DNA of 64,000 bases from NCBI GenBank assembly GCA_963669155.1, contig OZ022589.1, positions 22,800,042 to 22,864,041 of the forward strand. Reading direction: 5' to 3'. Within the stretch, counting starts at the first letter, position 1. Each line of letters opens with the position of its first letter. This document shows, piece by piece, positions 23,201 to 31,270 of the stretch. The DNA is from Arbacia lixula (Eukaryota > Echinodermata > Echinoidea > Arbacioida > Arbaciidae). The notes beneath the pieces were generated by a model. The model worked only from the letters and a program-made list of their open reading frames with translations. It searched no databases and was not told the DNA's origin. The position numbers were made by a program, and so were the translations under genes.

Positions 23201-26200
23201 GAGGCCTTTAATGAAGCATATCAATATGGGGAATTGTCGGCCTCTCAAAAGCAAGCAATGATTATTCTAATTGCTAAAGAGGACAAGGATCTATTGCAAA
23301 TAAAGAATTATAGGCCTATTTCATTACTCAATGTGGATTACAAAATTTTATCTAAAGTTTTGTCGTTGAGAGTTACACAAGTTTTGGATGAAATTATTTT
23401 GGAAGATCAAATGGGATTTATGAAGGGCAGAAATATTGGTGAAGCAATACGTATCATAGATGATATGATATTCCACACATCACATTTTGATTTACCGGGT
23501 TATTTAGTTGCCATTGATTTTGAAAAGGCTTTCGATTCAGTTGCTCATAGTTTTATACAAGAGGTCCTTTTGTCTTTCGGTTTTGGACCGTCATTCCGGA
23601 AATGGGTGGATACTATCTATAATAATGCCCTTAGTTGTGTTTTTAATGGGGGTAAATCCACAGGATATTTTAAGGTCGAAAAGGGAGTTAGACAAGGAGA
23701 CCCGTTGTCACCCTATCTTTTTATTTTATGTATTGAAGTTTTGGCACACAATATAAGGAATGATAAAGATATCTTAGGCTTACCGTTCGGGTCAAACGAA
23801 GTCAAGCAGGTGCTTTATGCGGACGATATTACTCTATTAGTACAAGATATTGAATCCATCAGGAGATTAGAAGTGGTTTTTGAGGGTTTTAAAGCGGTTT
23901 CCGGTCTCAAAATAAATAAAGATAAGACGAAATTGTTACAACTTGGAAGTAGTCAAGATGAAGATGGGGAGTATGGTGGAGTTTTCGGGCAAAAAGTGGG
24001 TGTTATAAAGATTTTAGGGGTATACTTCACGTTGGATCCCGATGTGAAGGAAAATAAGAACTATAAAGAAATTCTAAGTAAAATTAAAAAAATATTGACA
24101 TGGTGGAAGCAAAGAGATTTGACACTTCAGGGTAAAATTCAGTTATTGAAGACTTTTATTTATTCTAAGCTTATATATATTGCCTCTCTCACTCCGGTGC
24201 CAAATTGGGTATATGATGAGTTAGAAAGTATTGTTTGGGATTTTATTTGGCGAGGAAAACCGAAGATTAATAAAAGTGTTTTAACTTTAGGTTATGAACA
24301 AGGGGGTTTAAAATTAATGCATTTTCCATCATTAATAGACGCTCAAAGAGTAATGTGGGTCAAAAGGCTTTGTTATGGTAAACAAGAAATGAAATGGAAA
24401 CAATACTTTGAGGAATGTACAAAGCAGATAGGAGGCAAATTTATATTTTGTTGTAATTATTTAGTAGACCTTTTGGATTTGTCTATACCGCTATTCTATG
24501 CGAACTTATTAGAAGTCTGGGCAAAAACGAAGGAATTTAGGGGTAATTATAATCAGGTACGGAAGGAAGTCCTTTTAAATAATAAAATGATTCGAATTGA
24601 AGGAAAATCTATTTATAATGAAAATTTGCAGTTGAAGAATTTTTTTAGAGTGGAACATATTATAGACAGGAGTGGGGAGTTATATTCGGCGGCTCATCTT
24701 TATAGTAAAGGTCTGGTTTATTCAGAGGTTTTGATTATTCGAAGAATATATGAAGTACTTCCATTAGTTTGGAAAAGGAAAATAGAAAATACGGAACCAG
24801 GAACTGATACATGTGATGAAATGACTTTTATAAGAAATAGCTGTAAATTTTCTTTAGATACGAATACATCTAAACAAGTTTATAATGATTTTGTGGAAAA
24901 GATAAGAGATAAGTCATCTTTGAAAGAAAAAATGAGAAATGTACATACTCGCGAGTTTTCTGATACTGATATAAAATCGGTATTTAGTAGACCTAGAAAA
25001 AGTACTTTGAACTGTATATTGAGGGATTTCCAATTTAGGTTATTACACGGAATATTATATACGAACTATCATTTATGTAAATTCAACATTACTGATGATA
25101 ACTTATGTTCATTTTGTCACAAAGAGGAAGAGACTTATAAACATATATTTTATACGTGTGAATTTGCTGGGATGATATGGGAACGGTGCAGTAACCTTCT
25201 TGATTATATAAATTTAAAAAACTTAAGCTGGGAAGAGATTCATTTTGGAATTGACTTACCGGACAAAGGAAGAGGTCAATTAGTTAATCATGTTTTAATA
25301 CTGGTAAAAAGATTAATTTTCTTAGGAAGAGGAAAGAACACACAAATAACTGAACAATCGGTTAAAAGCCAGATTGAACGAGATAGGTTAGAAGAAAAAA
25401 GGATAGCAGTTTTGCATAATACATTATCAGTGCACTTGAAAAAGTGGGAAAATTGGTTATGGTAGGGCTCCCCTGCCTTGTGAGTCTTTATGTATTTGAA
25501 AATAAAATAAAACAAACTAAAATAAAACGTATATTTATTAACATTGAAGGAGTGGGACGACAATTCAGAAGTATTTTTAGTATCCACCAAGATATGCCCT
25601 GCAACTCGTTCTAGAGATGGTAATATGTATGCTCCTGTTCCAGAAGAAATAAGTGCATGTATAAGAAGCCCGGGGGGGGGGGGGGGTGGAGGGAAAGGAG
25701 AGGGCGGGGTATGGTGGAGGGGTGGGGTAGGGGAAATGGAGGGAAGGGCCTTTTTGGTGTCCTTTTTTCTTATCTAATTTATCAATGAACACAATGAGCG
25801 AATGATATGTTTTTCCTTTTGAACAGCGATTAATGGTTGTTTTTCTTTATTGTTGTAATTTGATGTAATTCTTGAAAAATCTGACAGTTTGTATAAATTT
25901 GTTATGATCAATGATTATGACGAATATGTTTCTGGAAATAATTTATTTATTTGTTACAGTAATTGTCATTTAAATCATTCATGAATAATTGTTTAATGTT
26001 CTGTAAAATTGGTGTTCATTGATTAATAAAACACACGTTGAAACAAAAAAGGTCCAGCTCTAGCTGTTGGCATGGGTTCGTCGACTCGATCTGGTACTGG
26101 GTCTTCATCGAGATCCCAAGAAACCTCATTGTCGTGGTAAGTGAGGAAAAAATCATTAGTGTGCTCCTTTTTTATATATTTAGGTAAACATTTCCCAATG

Positions 26201-27718
26201 AATAGAATAGTGTGTTTTTCGTACTGTTCCTTTTATTACGTTTGTCATCGTGTTTTACTTGATTTTCCGTTCGATAATGAAATACCAGATGTGTCGCATT
26301 TAACTAAAAGGAAATAATTTGTTCAATTATTTTCATTTCAATTCAATTCATTTGAATTCAATTCTTATTCATATTAATTAATTCATAAAAAATACCAATA
26401 TAATGTTCAAAGATTAAAACTCTGATTCCTCCAATATATTGACTCATAACTCTATTGATTTACGTCCTTGATGTTACGTAATCACCGTCTTGTATTTCGC
26501 AGACCAACGTGCTCTTCCTCTTCAACATCATCAGAGTGTTGGTTACGAAACTCCGAGAGAGCAACACCAGTGAAACGCAGCAAGTCAGGTATGTCTTAAC
26601 CCAATCAGGACCAAGTGCCACAAATATCATGAATATTTGGTTTGGGTTTAAACTATAGTCATATGAAGTATTACATATTATAACATATGTATCATATTAA
26701 AGAGCATGCTTGCCAAAAATGTATCTTTTTGGTCGTTTAGTAATAAGCATTGAAGTTGTCATGTTTTCGAAGCAAAATTAAAAGTAAAAATTGTCATGTT
26801 ATTTTCAAATTTGCTAAGAACGGAACAGGGTAAAATTTGCTAAATTATTGCTCTAAATGTCATTTTGTTGATAGTATTGTATTTTTCAGAGAAATGTGTG
26901 TTCTGTTTTAACATTTTAAGAGCGTGTTGCCAATTTGCAATAATTTGAGCACCTAATAATGATCACATCTTGCTTTGATGACGTCATGAACGAGTTGCTA
27001 TAAAGTAAATCCCTATCACTTGTTCTGTGACGATTCATCCATGGACACCTACCCACTGAATTAATGAATTAATTACATGAACGACGAAAACTAACGTAGC
27101 TGCTGAACTGACTACAGAAACATGCATAAGGAGCATTATATTTTTCAACTGAACTCAAAACTGAGTTCCATGATGTTGCTCGGATTGTAAAGATGAGTGA
27201 TGCGCGTACTTGGGAGCTCACTACACAAGTGATGTAATCTGCAACGAGCATTCGTCTTGAAGGTTACCGGATCCCTTAAGACACGTTGATTTGCATCAGC
27301 AGAAAAGGAGAGAGGTCAGACTTAGAGGTTTGAGGAAGTTTGAGGACATTTTATGAATGATCTGACTGTTCTGGTTGTAGATATATGCGCGAAATATGCA
27401 CGACACATACTTTCTGTCTTTTCCTTTAACTTGGCTTTTCTCACCGTCAATTTTCTCTACCCCCTACTGCTCCCTCCCCCCCCCCCTCTCTCTCTCCCTC
27501 TCTCTCTCTCTTTCTCTCTCCCTCGGTCTGTCCGTCTCTGTCTCTGTCTCTGTCTCTCTGTCTTTTATCTGTCTGCCTGTCGCTCTCCTTCTCTACCTCG
27601 CCCCTGTTTGGTTTATGTGTCCCTTGCTCCATTGCTCTTTCTCTTTACATGTATTGTTCCGTCTGTCTATATCTCTATCTTTCTCTCTTACTCTCGCTCC
27701 CTCTCTCTCCCTCCATCT

Positions 27719-27784
<66 letters not shown>

Positions 27785-30700
27785 TGCAATCTCCTCCCCA
27801 CCCCATTGGTTCCCTCCTTTCTCTCCCTACAGGAAAGCCCTGAAGGCTGCTATCGTGCTTCTGCCCCTGCTGGGTATAGCGAACCTAGTTTGGCTGGTCA
27901 ACCGTCCCCGGCCCACGGACAGCCGGTCCTTCATCCTCCTCTACCACTATCTTTTCCTCTTCATCGATGCTTACCAGGGCTTCTTCGTCGCGATTCTCTA
28001 CTGCTTCATCAATGCAGAGGTGAGACTGATATCCACTTCGAGCATCATTGAGGCCACCGCAAACGACACGATGTTGCCACCATTCTGTAGTCCTAAGTTC
28101 ACACGCCCGAAATGTGACGTCACCTACTTACATAAATTGCATGACCAGGAATTGTGATTCAGCTCGTTGCAGTGTTGAACGACTGATCGGATCATGTCGC
28201 CTGTGGTGACCTTTAGGGGTGCGGGTGAAGGTGGGGAAGGGGAATATTGGAGCCCCCTTTTTTCCCCCACACGAACAATCACATTTTAACTTTATATTTA
28301 TCAATACTTTTGAAATTTATTTGATCCTAGTACCTGCGTAGTTGCACTCAGAAATTCGACATGACTAGTTTTGTCAACTATAAAACACAAAGTGTGGGTA
28401 ATCTTTGACAGTTCTGCGAAGCGACTGTCGAAACTTACTGATTTGCTTACCAACCTTTTTGAGATTTATTCATTCAGAAAAACTAAAATGGTAAAGAACG
28501 ATTTCACGATGTTGATCCATTTTAATTGCCTTTGGCGCGTTTCGAGGGATAACTGTCAGAAATATACTACTTTGCTATTCAACTCATTTCATATTTGATT
28601 ATTCTTAAAAACTAAAATAGTTAAGAACGGTCTGAAGATATTGATCCATTTTGATTTTCTTTGGCAAGTTGCGCAGAACAACTCTCCAAAATGTACCAAT
28701 TTGCAATTCAACTTATTTGAGATTTGATTAAGCTGAATGGTTAAAACCGATTTGGAGAATATGATCTAGTTTGATTATCTTTAGAGGAGTGCGAGAAATA
28801 ACTGTTAGAAAGTTATCAATTTGCTTTTAAACTTGTTTGAGGCTTCGTATATTTTTATACGCTAAAATTGCAAAATGAAAACAAACAAAAACTCGATTTA
28901 AAGATTTGATTATTTCCATTGGTTTGATCCAGGTCCAGGCAACGCTGAGGAGGAAGTGGTTGGCATGGAAACACAGCCGGCAACCCCATCACCACAGGGG
29001 GCATTCGGTGGTTACCACGGCAACGGATGTGAGTATGCGTGTCGTCTGCCAATCTGTTAATATCAGTATATGCAGTGTCTTTAAAGAAATAAAGGCACAC
29101 TTCGTCTTAATGATATGAAAGCAGTTCTGAGAATCTTTTTCTATAATTCCTTCCAAATGATCAATTAAATCTCAGTTTAGAATCAAGTAGGTTTGACTGT
29201 TTTGTGCTAGTTTATGTACATGCCTCCCATCACAGCATACATCATTGGCAAACACCTAAAAGTGCGAGTAGGATTTAGGAACGAATTGAAAGTATTAGTT
29301 TATTATATCATCAATTATGGGAGGTGACTTAGTACATGGAGGAACATATGTTTCCTATATGATATATGATCTCCGATCTGGTCAACCAAACTAATCAAGT
29401 CTGATCGCTAATATTGATTCTTTCATAATATCATTGACATAAAATATTATTTTTTTTATAAAAGAAACCTATCAGCTAACAAAAGTTTAATAGTAATTGG
29501 AGGCTCACTAACCTAATGCACGCATTACATTCAATTATTTCTGCAGCGTGCAATTGCTAGGTAAGAGATCATGTCCATCAGTTACGTATGATCATCACTT
29601 CGTGAACATCCATCCATCAAGTTAACTTAATTTCCTCATCTTATTGTCTCTGATTTTCTTCATTGATTAAGCTGATTACGTTACAAGTGGTACTTCTAAT
29701 TATCGATGTCCAGTTAGTTTCTTTTTGACACAGACTTTTAAAAATTCACACTTTAGTTCCTCTCGTGTTATGTAGTGTGACCGTGTGCAAACGTTTTCCA
29801 CACCTTTTCCCCCTTCCATCTTAAAGTCTAATTAATTTAAGTTGCTTTTTATTTTAGATTGTGGCGAAAAATAAAACTCATAAATAAAATAAATCTCACT
29901 ATAATAATTTTGAAATGCGGTGATTACCAGATGAACGAGAACCTATAACGACATGTGATACTTGTATCAAAACAGAAAAAAAAAATCACCGAAACGTGGT
30001 GAAAGCTTCTGGAAAATCAAAGAGATAAAATAGTCCTGGGTTAATACAAGACTACCATTGAACACTGTTATAGTTGTAAGTTCTGCACAAGCAAAGCCAC
30101 TGCTTTCTACGCCACTGAGGGACCAGTGAATTTGGAAATACGAAGGATCAACTATTTGGGGCTAGTCATGAAGATTCATACCTTTGCTATAATTTTTGTA
30201 CTTTTCCTCAAAATTTGACTCAATGTGTGTACTTTTGTTTTTCTACTAGTACATATCTATTTTCGTATCATGTGGATTTTGTTCGTCTGGGGATCTCGTC
30301 ATGACATTGTCTTACATCTGAAACTTCCAATCAAAATGTTTGCGTTCTTTATTCTTCAAAATTATCATTTTGCCTTCTGAGAAGTTTGAAAATAAAAAAT
30401 TGAATGTTTCTTTAAAATTGCACATTGTTATTGATATGGTCCAGTACAAAGGCAGCAAAATCTAATATTTTGCCTAAATTGTATCTCTATCCCTCTGTAT
30501 GTTAGATAATGTGTATTTGTTTTCATTCTCGGAGAATACTTGTTAACTTTGTTAATGTCAATGTTTTTCGTAGACTCGGATTTAACTTGAACATCATTCG
30601 TCATACTCATCAGAATTAATATGTTTTCTTGTTGATTTGCGATGTCATATTTAGACTGAGTGTATAGTGTGATTTATCTGACTATTCGTGTTGATTCAAT

Positions 30701-31270
30701 CGTTCATCGTCTAATCGTTAACACTTTCATTGGTTAATGAGATGGAAGGTTCGTCGTGCAAATCCAAGATGCAATGGTTAAAGTGTGAGGGCGGGAATGG
30801 GGGCCGGAAGGTGGTGGTAGCCCCCTTGAGGACAAAAGGCAAGCCGCCCCCCTCCCCCCCCCCCCCCACACACACACACAAAGCGCGTATTTTTTTTTTT
30901 ACTTATGTACATTAACGTATTTTTAATTTCATGTACATGTAAAACAACGAGTTAATACAGTGCAGTAGGGAATTAAAACAGGGGTTAACCTGTTTCAAAA
31001 AAGGGAAACTAATACATGTAATAAAACACGGAAACACAAATAATACATGCATTATGATTATTTTCACCTATGTCACAATGACTACTCTCTAGTCAAACTT
31101 TAAAATGCGTCACAAAGTATCTATGGTTTAACAGAACATAAAGATAAGGCGTGTCCATATATCCTTGTGTGAAGTAACATTCATAATTTTAGATTCTCGT
31201 TCTCTCTCGGTCTCTCGCGCAGATCCGTATGTCTCTGTTTGACAATGGCCACGCTCCCACGGAAACGTGA
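6650..31270 (+). CDS. Secretin-family (class B1) GPCR, 11 exons, 5' partial
   Basis: This entry joins exons 6650-6772, 13233-13351, 17773-17876, 19157-19313, 19840-19993, 21211-21271, 26058-26136, 26503-26588, 27833-28019, 28933-29028 and 31223-31270. All junctions keep frame, giving about 403 residues without the N-terminus. Class B1 receptors are plasma-membrane proteins that bind peptide hormones through a disulfide-bonded ectodomain and usually signal through Gs and cAMP. Visible landmarks are five of the six ectodomain cysteines (the first would be in the missing exon), LCWP and RCPG motifs, seven hydrophobic segments, the TM3 and loop-2 cysteines, RVLVTKLRES in loop 3, KALKAAIVLLPLLGI in TM6 and QGFFVAILYCFINAEVQ in TM7. 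By memory of the family the core resembles the CRF/calcitonin/PDF-receptor group, with PDF receptors a good candidate, but the ligand cannot be named. Unlike many class B receptors, the TM4 Gly-Trp-Gly motif reads Gly-Trp-Val under the chosen junction. The C-terminus is short and ends Pro-Thr-Glu-Thr. Confidence 0.9.
8005..8130. repeat. (CT)n microsatellite
   Basis: CT dinucleotides interrupted by CCC and TTT, preceded by a short poly-C run. It lies inside the first visible intron. Confidence 0.93.
10090..10213. repeat. (CT)n microsatellite
   Basis: CT repeat with sparse TTT interruptions. The frames through it code only Ser/Leu runs. Confidence 0.94.
11190..11400. repeat. (GA)n-rich purine tract
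   Basis: AG/GAG-rich tract of about 210 bases, purine on the plus strand, in contrast to the pyrimidine-rich CT arrays elsewhere in the gene. Reverse-strand frames through it are Ser/Leu/Pro runs. Confidence 0.93.
12781..13080. repeat. Degenerate interspersed repeat, three units
   Basis: Segments at about 12784, 12938 and 13055 share GCCGCGACGGAAAA-like sequence, in the last two followed by a TCACGGT-like motif. Spacing is about 155 and 115 bases. The third unit ends about 150 bases before the next receptor exon. The origin is unknown. Confidence 0.45.
13233..13351 (+). CDS. GPCR exon: hormone-receptor domain, C-terminal half
   Basis: The acceptor is TTTCCTGCTCACAG and the donor GTTAGTAG. 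The exon completes a Lys codon from the previous exon and then reads FFNRRCEEDGEWEKELRYGQ, followed by C and the linker FRKVEPSFTVNATDEQLQ. It supplies ectodomain cysteines 5 and 6 and the C-x3-DG-x-W signature of the HRM domain. Asn-Ala-Thr is a possible glycosylation site. The exon ends in phase 0. A longer open frame starting at 13055 continues into intron sequence and is not the exon boundary. Confidence 0.93.
13352..13610. repeat. TAGTTAG-type tandem repeat, with a 47-bp duplication
   Basis: Directly after the exon donor the sequence GTAGCTAGTTGGTTATTTAG and its neighbours occur twice (13356 and 13403). A degenerate series of TTAGTTAGT/GGTTAGT words then runs to about 13590. The donor site GTTAGT itself is the first word of the repeat, so the array may have grown out of the splice site. 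Confidence 0.75.
14254..14640. repeat. Compound (CT)n arrays
   Basis: Pure CT blocks at about 14254-14290, 14383-14403 and 14594-14634, joined by pyrimidine-rich DNA. Confidence 0.93.
15830..16203. mobile_element. MITE-like inverted-repeat element
   Basis: The left end TTTGCAAAAGGGGTGAGATC (from 15830) matches in reverse complement the right end, GGATCTAATCCCTTTTACAA (16183-16202). Two further copies of the GAAAAGGGGTTAGATCC-like motif lie inside, near 16005 and 16030, in the same orientation as the left end. The element is about 370 bp and non-coding. Repeated use of one terminal motif suggests partial internal duplication or nested copies. Confidence 0.65.
17773..17876 (+). CDS. GPCR exon: TM1
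   Basis: The acceptor TTGTCTCTTTTAG follows a (TTG)n polypyrimidine tract and the donor is GTGAGCC. It reads FYNSVIHGAKIMELVGFFLS and then WTCLVVALFIFHSY, a juxtamembrane segment plus the first membrane helix. It ends in phase 2 with AG of an Arg codon that is completed at 19157. Confidence 0.93.
17877..19156 (+). other. Intron TM1-TM2
   Basis: CT-rich arrays (18425-18690), including a nearly exact 30-base duplication around CCTCTCCGTCTCTCCTTTTC (18640 and 18667). No exon was seen. Confidence 0.7.
18425..18690. repeat. CT-rich low-complexity tract
   Basis: Interrupted CT repeats over about 265 bases. Frames through it are Ser/Leu/Phe runs and not genes. Confidence 0.92.
19157..19313 (+). 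CDS. GPCR exon: loop 1 and TM2
   Basis: The acceptor is CTTCCACCAG and the donor GTACGTG. It completes Arg and reads NLRCHRTKIHQHLFVAFIFR, then LTLEIILGVDRFNIK and a polar extracellular segment ending SIQNI. The RNLRC-x-R-x-x-IH pattern is the hallmark of the first intracellular loop in class B receptors. It ends in phase 0. Confidence 0.95.
19314..19839 (+). other. Intron before TM3 exon
   Basis: About 530 bases of AT-rich sequence with nothing recognised. The words TTTAAAGACTCCACTATG (about 19734) and TTTACAGACTCCACTATG (at the true exon start, 19840) are nearly the same, so a short segment containing the acceptor was duplicated upstream. The upstream copy lacks the CAG. Confidence 0.6.
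19840..19993 (+). CDS. GPCR exon: TM3 and start of TM4
   Basis: The acceptor is GTGTTTACAG and the donor GTAAGG. It reads TPLCKTFEVLREYARICTFA, then WMFIEGIYLNTLLSSAVFG and PKFVLFYIIGW. Cys in TPLCK is the TM3 cysteine that pairs with loop 2, and WMFIEGIYLNTL is the conserved TM3 core (W-x-x-x-EG-x-YL). It ends in phase 1 after the first base of the codon following Trp. Confidence 0.95.
20175..20218. repeat. (CT)n microsatellite
   Basis: Uninterrupted CT dinucleotide of about 44 bases. Confidence 0.95.
20849..21055. repeat. Direct repeat with GATATC-centred palindromes
   Basis: GATTGCTCACGTGAAGTAGA and the following 45 bases (20849-20912) recur at 20987-21055 with a few changes and one short insertion. 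Each copy includes AGCAAGATATCG and a GCG-centred inverted repeat. The period is about 138 bases. Confidence 0.8.
21211..21271 (+). CDS. GPCR exon: TM4
   Basis: The acceptor is CTTCCATCCCAG and the donor GTATGT. It completes a Val codon and reads IPLPFVIAWAIVMDLTFEP, the second half of the fourth membrane helix. The usual class B motif is Gly-Trp-Gly, but this junction gives Gly-Trp-Val. It ends in phase 2, with GG of a Gly codon completed at 26058. Confidence 0.85.
21620..21841. repeat. Tandem repeat, three 76-bp units
   Basis: Units start at 21620, 21696 and 21772 with TTCGAGAATCGCTTTGTCTT and are nearly identical (for example CTTCG versus CTTTG). The array ends a few bases before the LINE reading frame opens. 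It may be a host repeat next to the insertion point, or a remnant of promoter monomers. Confidence 0.93.
21836..25535 (+). mobile_element. 5'-truncated L1/Tx1-like LINE
   Basis: The element is in the sense orientation within a receptor intron. Its 5' part is missing: no ORF1, and the endonuclease starts mid-domain. The exact 5' junction is uncertain, between about 21848 and 21905. The 3' end is a short untranslated region with an A-rich tail (AAAATAAAATAAAACAAAC and similar, about 25498-25530). No clear target-site duplication was found. The intact ORF implies a recent insertion. Confidence 0.9.
21875..25465 (+). CDS. LINE ORF2: endonuclease remnant, reverse transcriptase
   Basis: A 1,196-codon ORF2-type polyprotein for target-primed reverse transcription. 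Residues 1-200 are the C-terminal part of an apurinic-like endonuclease (GDFN at 88-91, RLDYWI, and the terminal APDHSAIEL). The N-terminal catalytic motifs (Asn and SETW-type Glu) are absent. A coiled, charged linker follows. The reverse transcriptase spans about 440-740, with YRPISLLNVDYKI, IDFEKAFD (547-554), GVRQGDPLSPYLF and YADD (648-651). The C-terminal part has a Cys/His finger (CSFCHKEEETYKHIFYTC, about 1075-1100) as in other L1/Tx1-type ORF2 proteins. The Met at 21875 is simply the first ATG in an open frame that begins at 21836, and is not a native start. With the endonuclease truncated, the copy is not expected to be autonomous. The domain calls are firm; the exact clade (Tx1 or another L1 branch) is from memory. 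Confidence 0.93.
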   Translation: MKYRCRSLIPGVLILVNPSLDLELKNAISDLHGRYVLIDCVLESSRVILCSVYFPVRGKGREQIQVLKELEEELRQLNKDSLPVIMGGDFNMIQNEELDYVGSNKPVGQNRFNFEMENFMYTWKLIDIWRNKNPTKKQYTYRQKLPFMQSRLDYWIISEDLVDLVVKCEIMHSIAPDHSAIELRLFDKRETQIKNKGSYWKFNNSLCNDAAYVQQMKEEILNLKGDLQVEIQDKRVLWDFLKLKIRQFTQRFSKTLAQNRKEQRRKLEQEIEDLEKSLVDQPNQETCKILEEKKRELQISYDYVNEGVKIRSRASWYEGGEKDVRFFTQLMQSNKRKSTIKKIVNEEGEIIHNEADIIIEIKHFYSKLYAKSEVIHYLDNPFFLSDLPTLSLESRKLCEGLISERECIQVLKKMKLDKSPGNDGLTVEFYQTFWPVIGQLVVEAFNEAYQYGELSASQKQAMIILIAKEDKDLLQIKNYRPISLLNVDYKILSKVLSLRVTQVLDEIILEDQMGFMKGRNIGEAIRIIDDMIFHTSHFDLPGYLVAIDFEKAFDSVAHSFIQEVLLSFGFGPSFRKWVDTIYNNALSCVFNGGKSTGYFKVEKGVRQGDPLSPYLFILCIEVLAHNIRNDKDILGLPFGSNEVKQVLYADDITLLVQDIESIRRLEVVFEGFKAVSGLKINKDKTKLLQLGSSQDEDGEYGGVFGQKVGVIKILGVYFTLDPDVKENKNYKEILSKIKKILTWWKQRDLTLQGKIQLLKTFIYSKLIYIASLTPVPNWVYDELESIVWDFIWRGKPKINKSVLTLGYEQGGLKLMHFPSLIDAQRVMWVKRLCYGKQEMKWKQYFEECTKQIGGKFIFCCNYLVDLLDLSIPLFYANLLEVWAKTKEFRGNYNQVRKEVLLNNKMIRIEGKSIYNENLQLKNFFRVEHIIDRSGELYSAAHLYSKGLVYSEVLIIRRIYEVLPLVWKRKIENTEPGTDTCDEMTFIRNSCKFSLDTNTSKQVYNDFVEKIRDKSSLKEKMRNVHTREFSDTDIKSVFSRPRKSTLNCILRDFQFRLLHGILYTNYHLCKFNITDDNLCSFCHKEEETYKHIFYTCEFAGMIWERCSNLLDYINLKNLSWEEIHFGIDLPDKGRGQLVNHVLILVKRLIFLGRGKNTQITEQSVKSQIERDRLEEKRIAVLHNTLSVHLKKWENWLW
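25668..25745. repeat. G-rich low-complexity tract
   Basis: Poly-G run followed by GGA/GGGG-rich sequence, with opposite-strand frames that are Pro-rich artefacts. Confidence 0.9.
26058..26136 (+). CDS. GPCR exon: loop 2 and TM5 start
   Basis: The acceptor is GGTCCAG, with an A-rich rather than pyrimidine-rich tract upstream, which is weak. The donor is GTAAGTG. It completes Gly and reads SSCWHGFVDSIWYWVFIEIP, then RNLIVV. Cys-Trp is the conserved loop-2 pair that bonds to the TM3 cysteine. It ends in phase 0. The other possible reading, starting at GTCCAG, would break frame. Confidence 0.88.
26137..26502 (+). other. Short intron within TM5
   Basis: About 365 bases of AT-rich sequence with a TTCAATTCAATTCATT-type tract at about 26336-26365. 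Nothing else was seen. Confidence 0.7.
26503..26588 (+). CDS. GPCR exon: TM5 and loop 3
   Basis: The acceptor is TTGTATTTCGCAG and the donor GTATGT. It reads TNVLFLFNIIRVLVTKLRES, then NTSETQQV and two bases of Arg (phase 2). The FLFNIIRVLVTKLRE core is the class B TM5/loop-3 signature involved in G-protein coupling. Confidence 0.95.
26589..27832 (+). other. Intron before TM6-TM7 exon
   Basis: AT-rich sequence, then poly-C and interrupted (CT)n arrays (27478-27784) that lead into the acceptor pyrimidine tract. Long Ser/Leu frames here are artefacts that run into the real exon. Confidence 0.7.
27478..27784. repeat. (CT)n-rich arrays beside acceptor
   Basis: Interrupted CT repeat, with pure blocks at about 27483-27515 and 27725-27784. 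It ends about 50 bases upstream of the splice acceptor at 27833. Confidence 0.93.
27833..28019 (+). CDS. GPCR exon: TM6 and TM7
   Basis: The acceptor is TCTCTCCCTACAG and the donor GTGAGA. It completes Arg and reads KALKAAIVLLPLLGIANLVW, then LVNRPRPTDSRSFILLYHYL and FLFIDAYQGFFVAILYCFIN, followed by AE. The PLLGI motif in TM6 and QGFFVAILYCF-x-N-x-E in TM7 are diagnostic for class B1. It ends in phase 0. Confidence 0.97.
28020..28932 (+). other. Intron before C-terminal tail exon
   Basis: The second half (28390-28860) is a degenerate tandem repeat of about 125 bp. No other exon was seen. Confidence 0.7.
28390..28860. repeat. Degenerate tandem repeat, about 3.7 units of 122-128 bp
   Basis: The landmark GATNTTGATCCATTTT-ATT occurs at about 28509, 28637 and, more changed, 28757. 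Each is followed by CTTTGGC-like sequence, an AACTGTCAGAAA-like block and TTTGC-ATTCAACT-ATTTGAG. A partial unit precedes the first. It ends about 70 bases before the next exon. Confidence 0.85.
28933..29028 (+). CDS. GPCR exon: proximal cytoplasmic tail
   Basis: The acceptor is GGTTTGATCCAG and the donor GTGAGTATG. It reads VQATLRRKWLAWKHSRQPHH and then HRGHSVVTTATD. The EVQ-x-x-LRRKW-x-x-W start of helix 8 is conserved in class B1 receptors. It ends in phase 0. Confidence 0.93.
29029..31222 (+). other. Last intron
   Basis: About 2.2 kb, AT-rich, with a C-run and short CA tract (30849-30880). No exon, RNA or mobile element was recognised. Confidence 0.65.
31223..31270 (+). CDS. GPCR terminal coding exon
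   Basis: The acceptor CTCTCTCGGTCTCTCGCGCAG is strong. It reads IRMSLFDNGHAPTET and then TGA at 31268-31270. It is in frame with the preceding phase-0 exon, which makes a short tail. A Thr-Glu-Thr end does not match the strict class I PDZ ligand rule, which needs a hydrophobic last residue. TGACGTCA, a CRE-like word, follows the stop and is probably coincidental. The exon is short, so it rests on splice signal and frame only. Confidence 0.72.
   Translation: MRMSLFDNGHAPTET

Larger units (their letters stand above)
21272..26057 (+). other. Intron carrying LINE insertion
   Basis: About 4.8 kb, of which some 3.6 kb is a sense-oriented L1/Tx1-like LINE preceded by a three-copy 76-bp tandem repeat. 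After the LINE come a G-rich tract (25670-25740) and AT-rich sequence. Confidence 0.8.
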
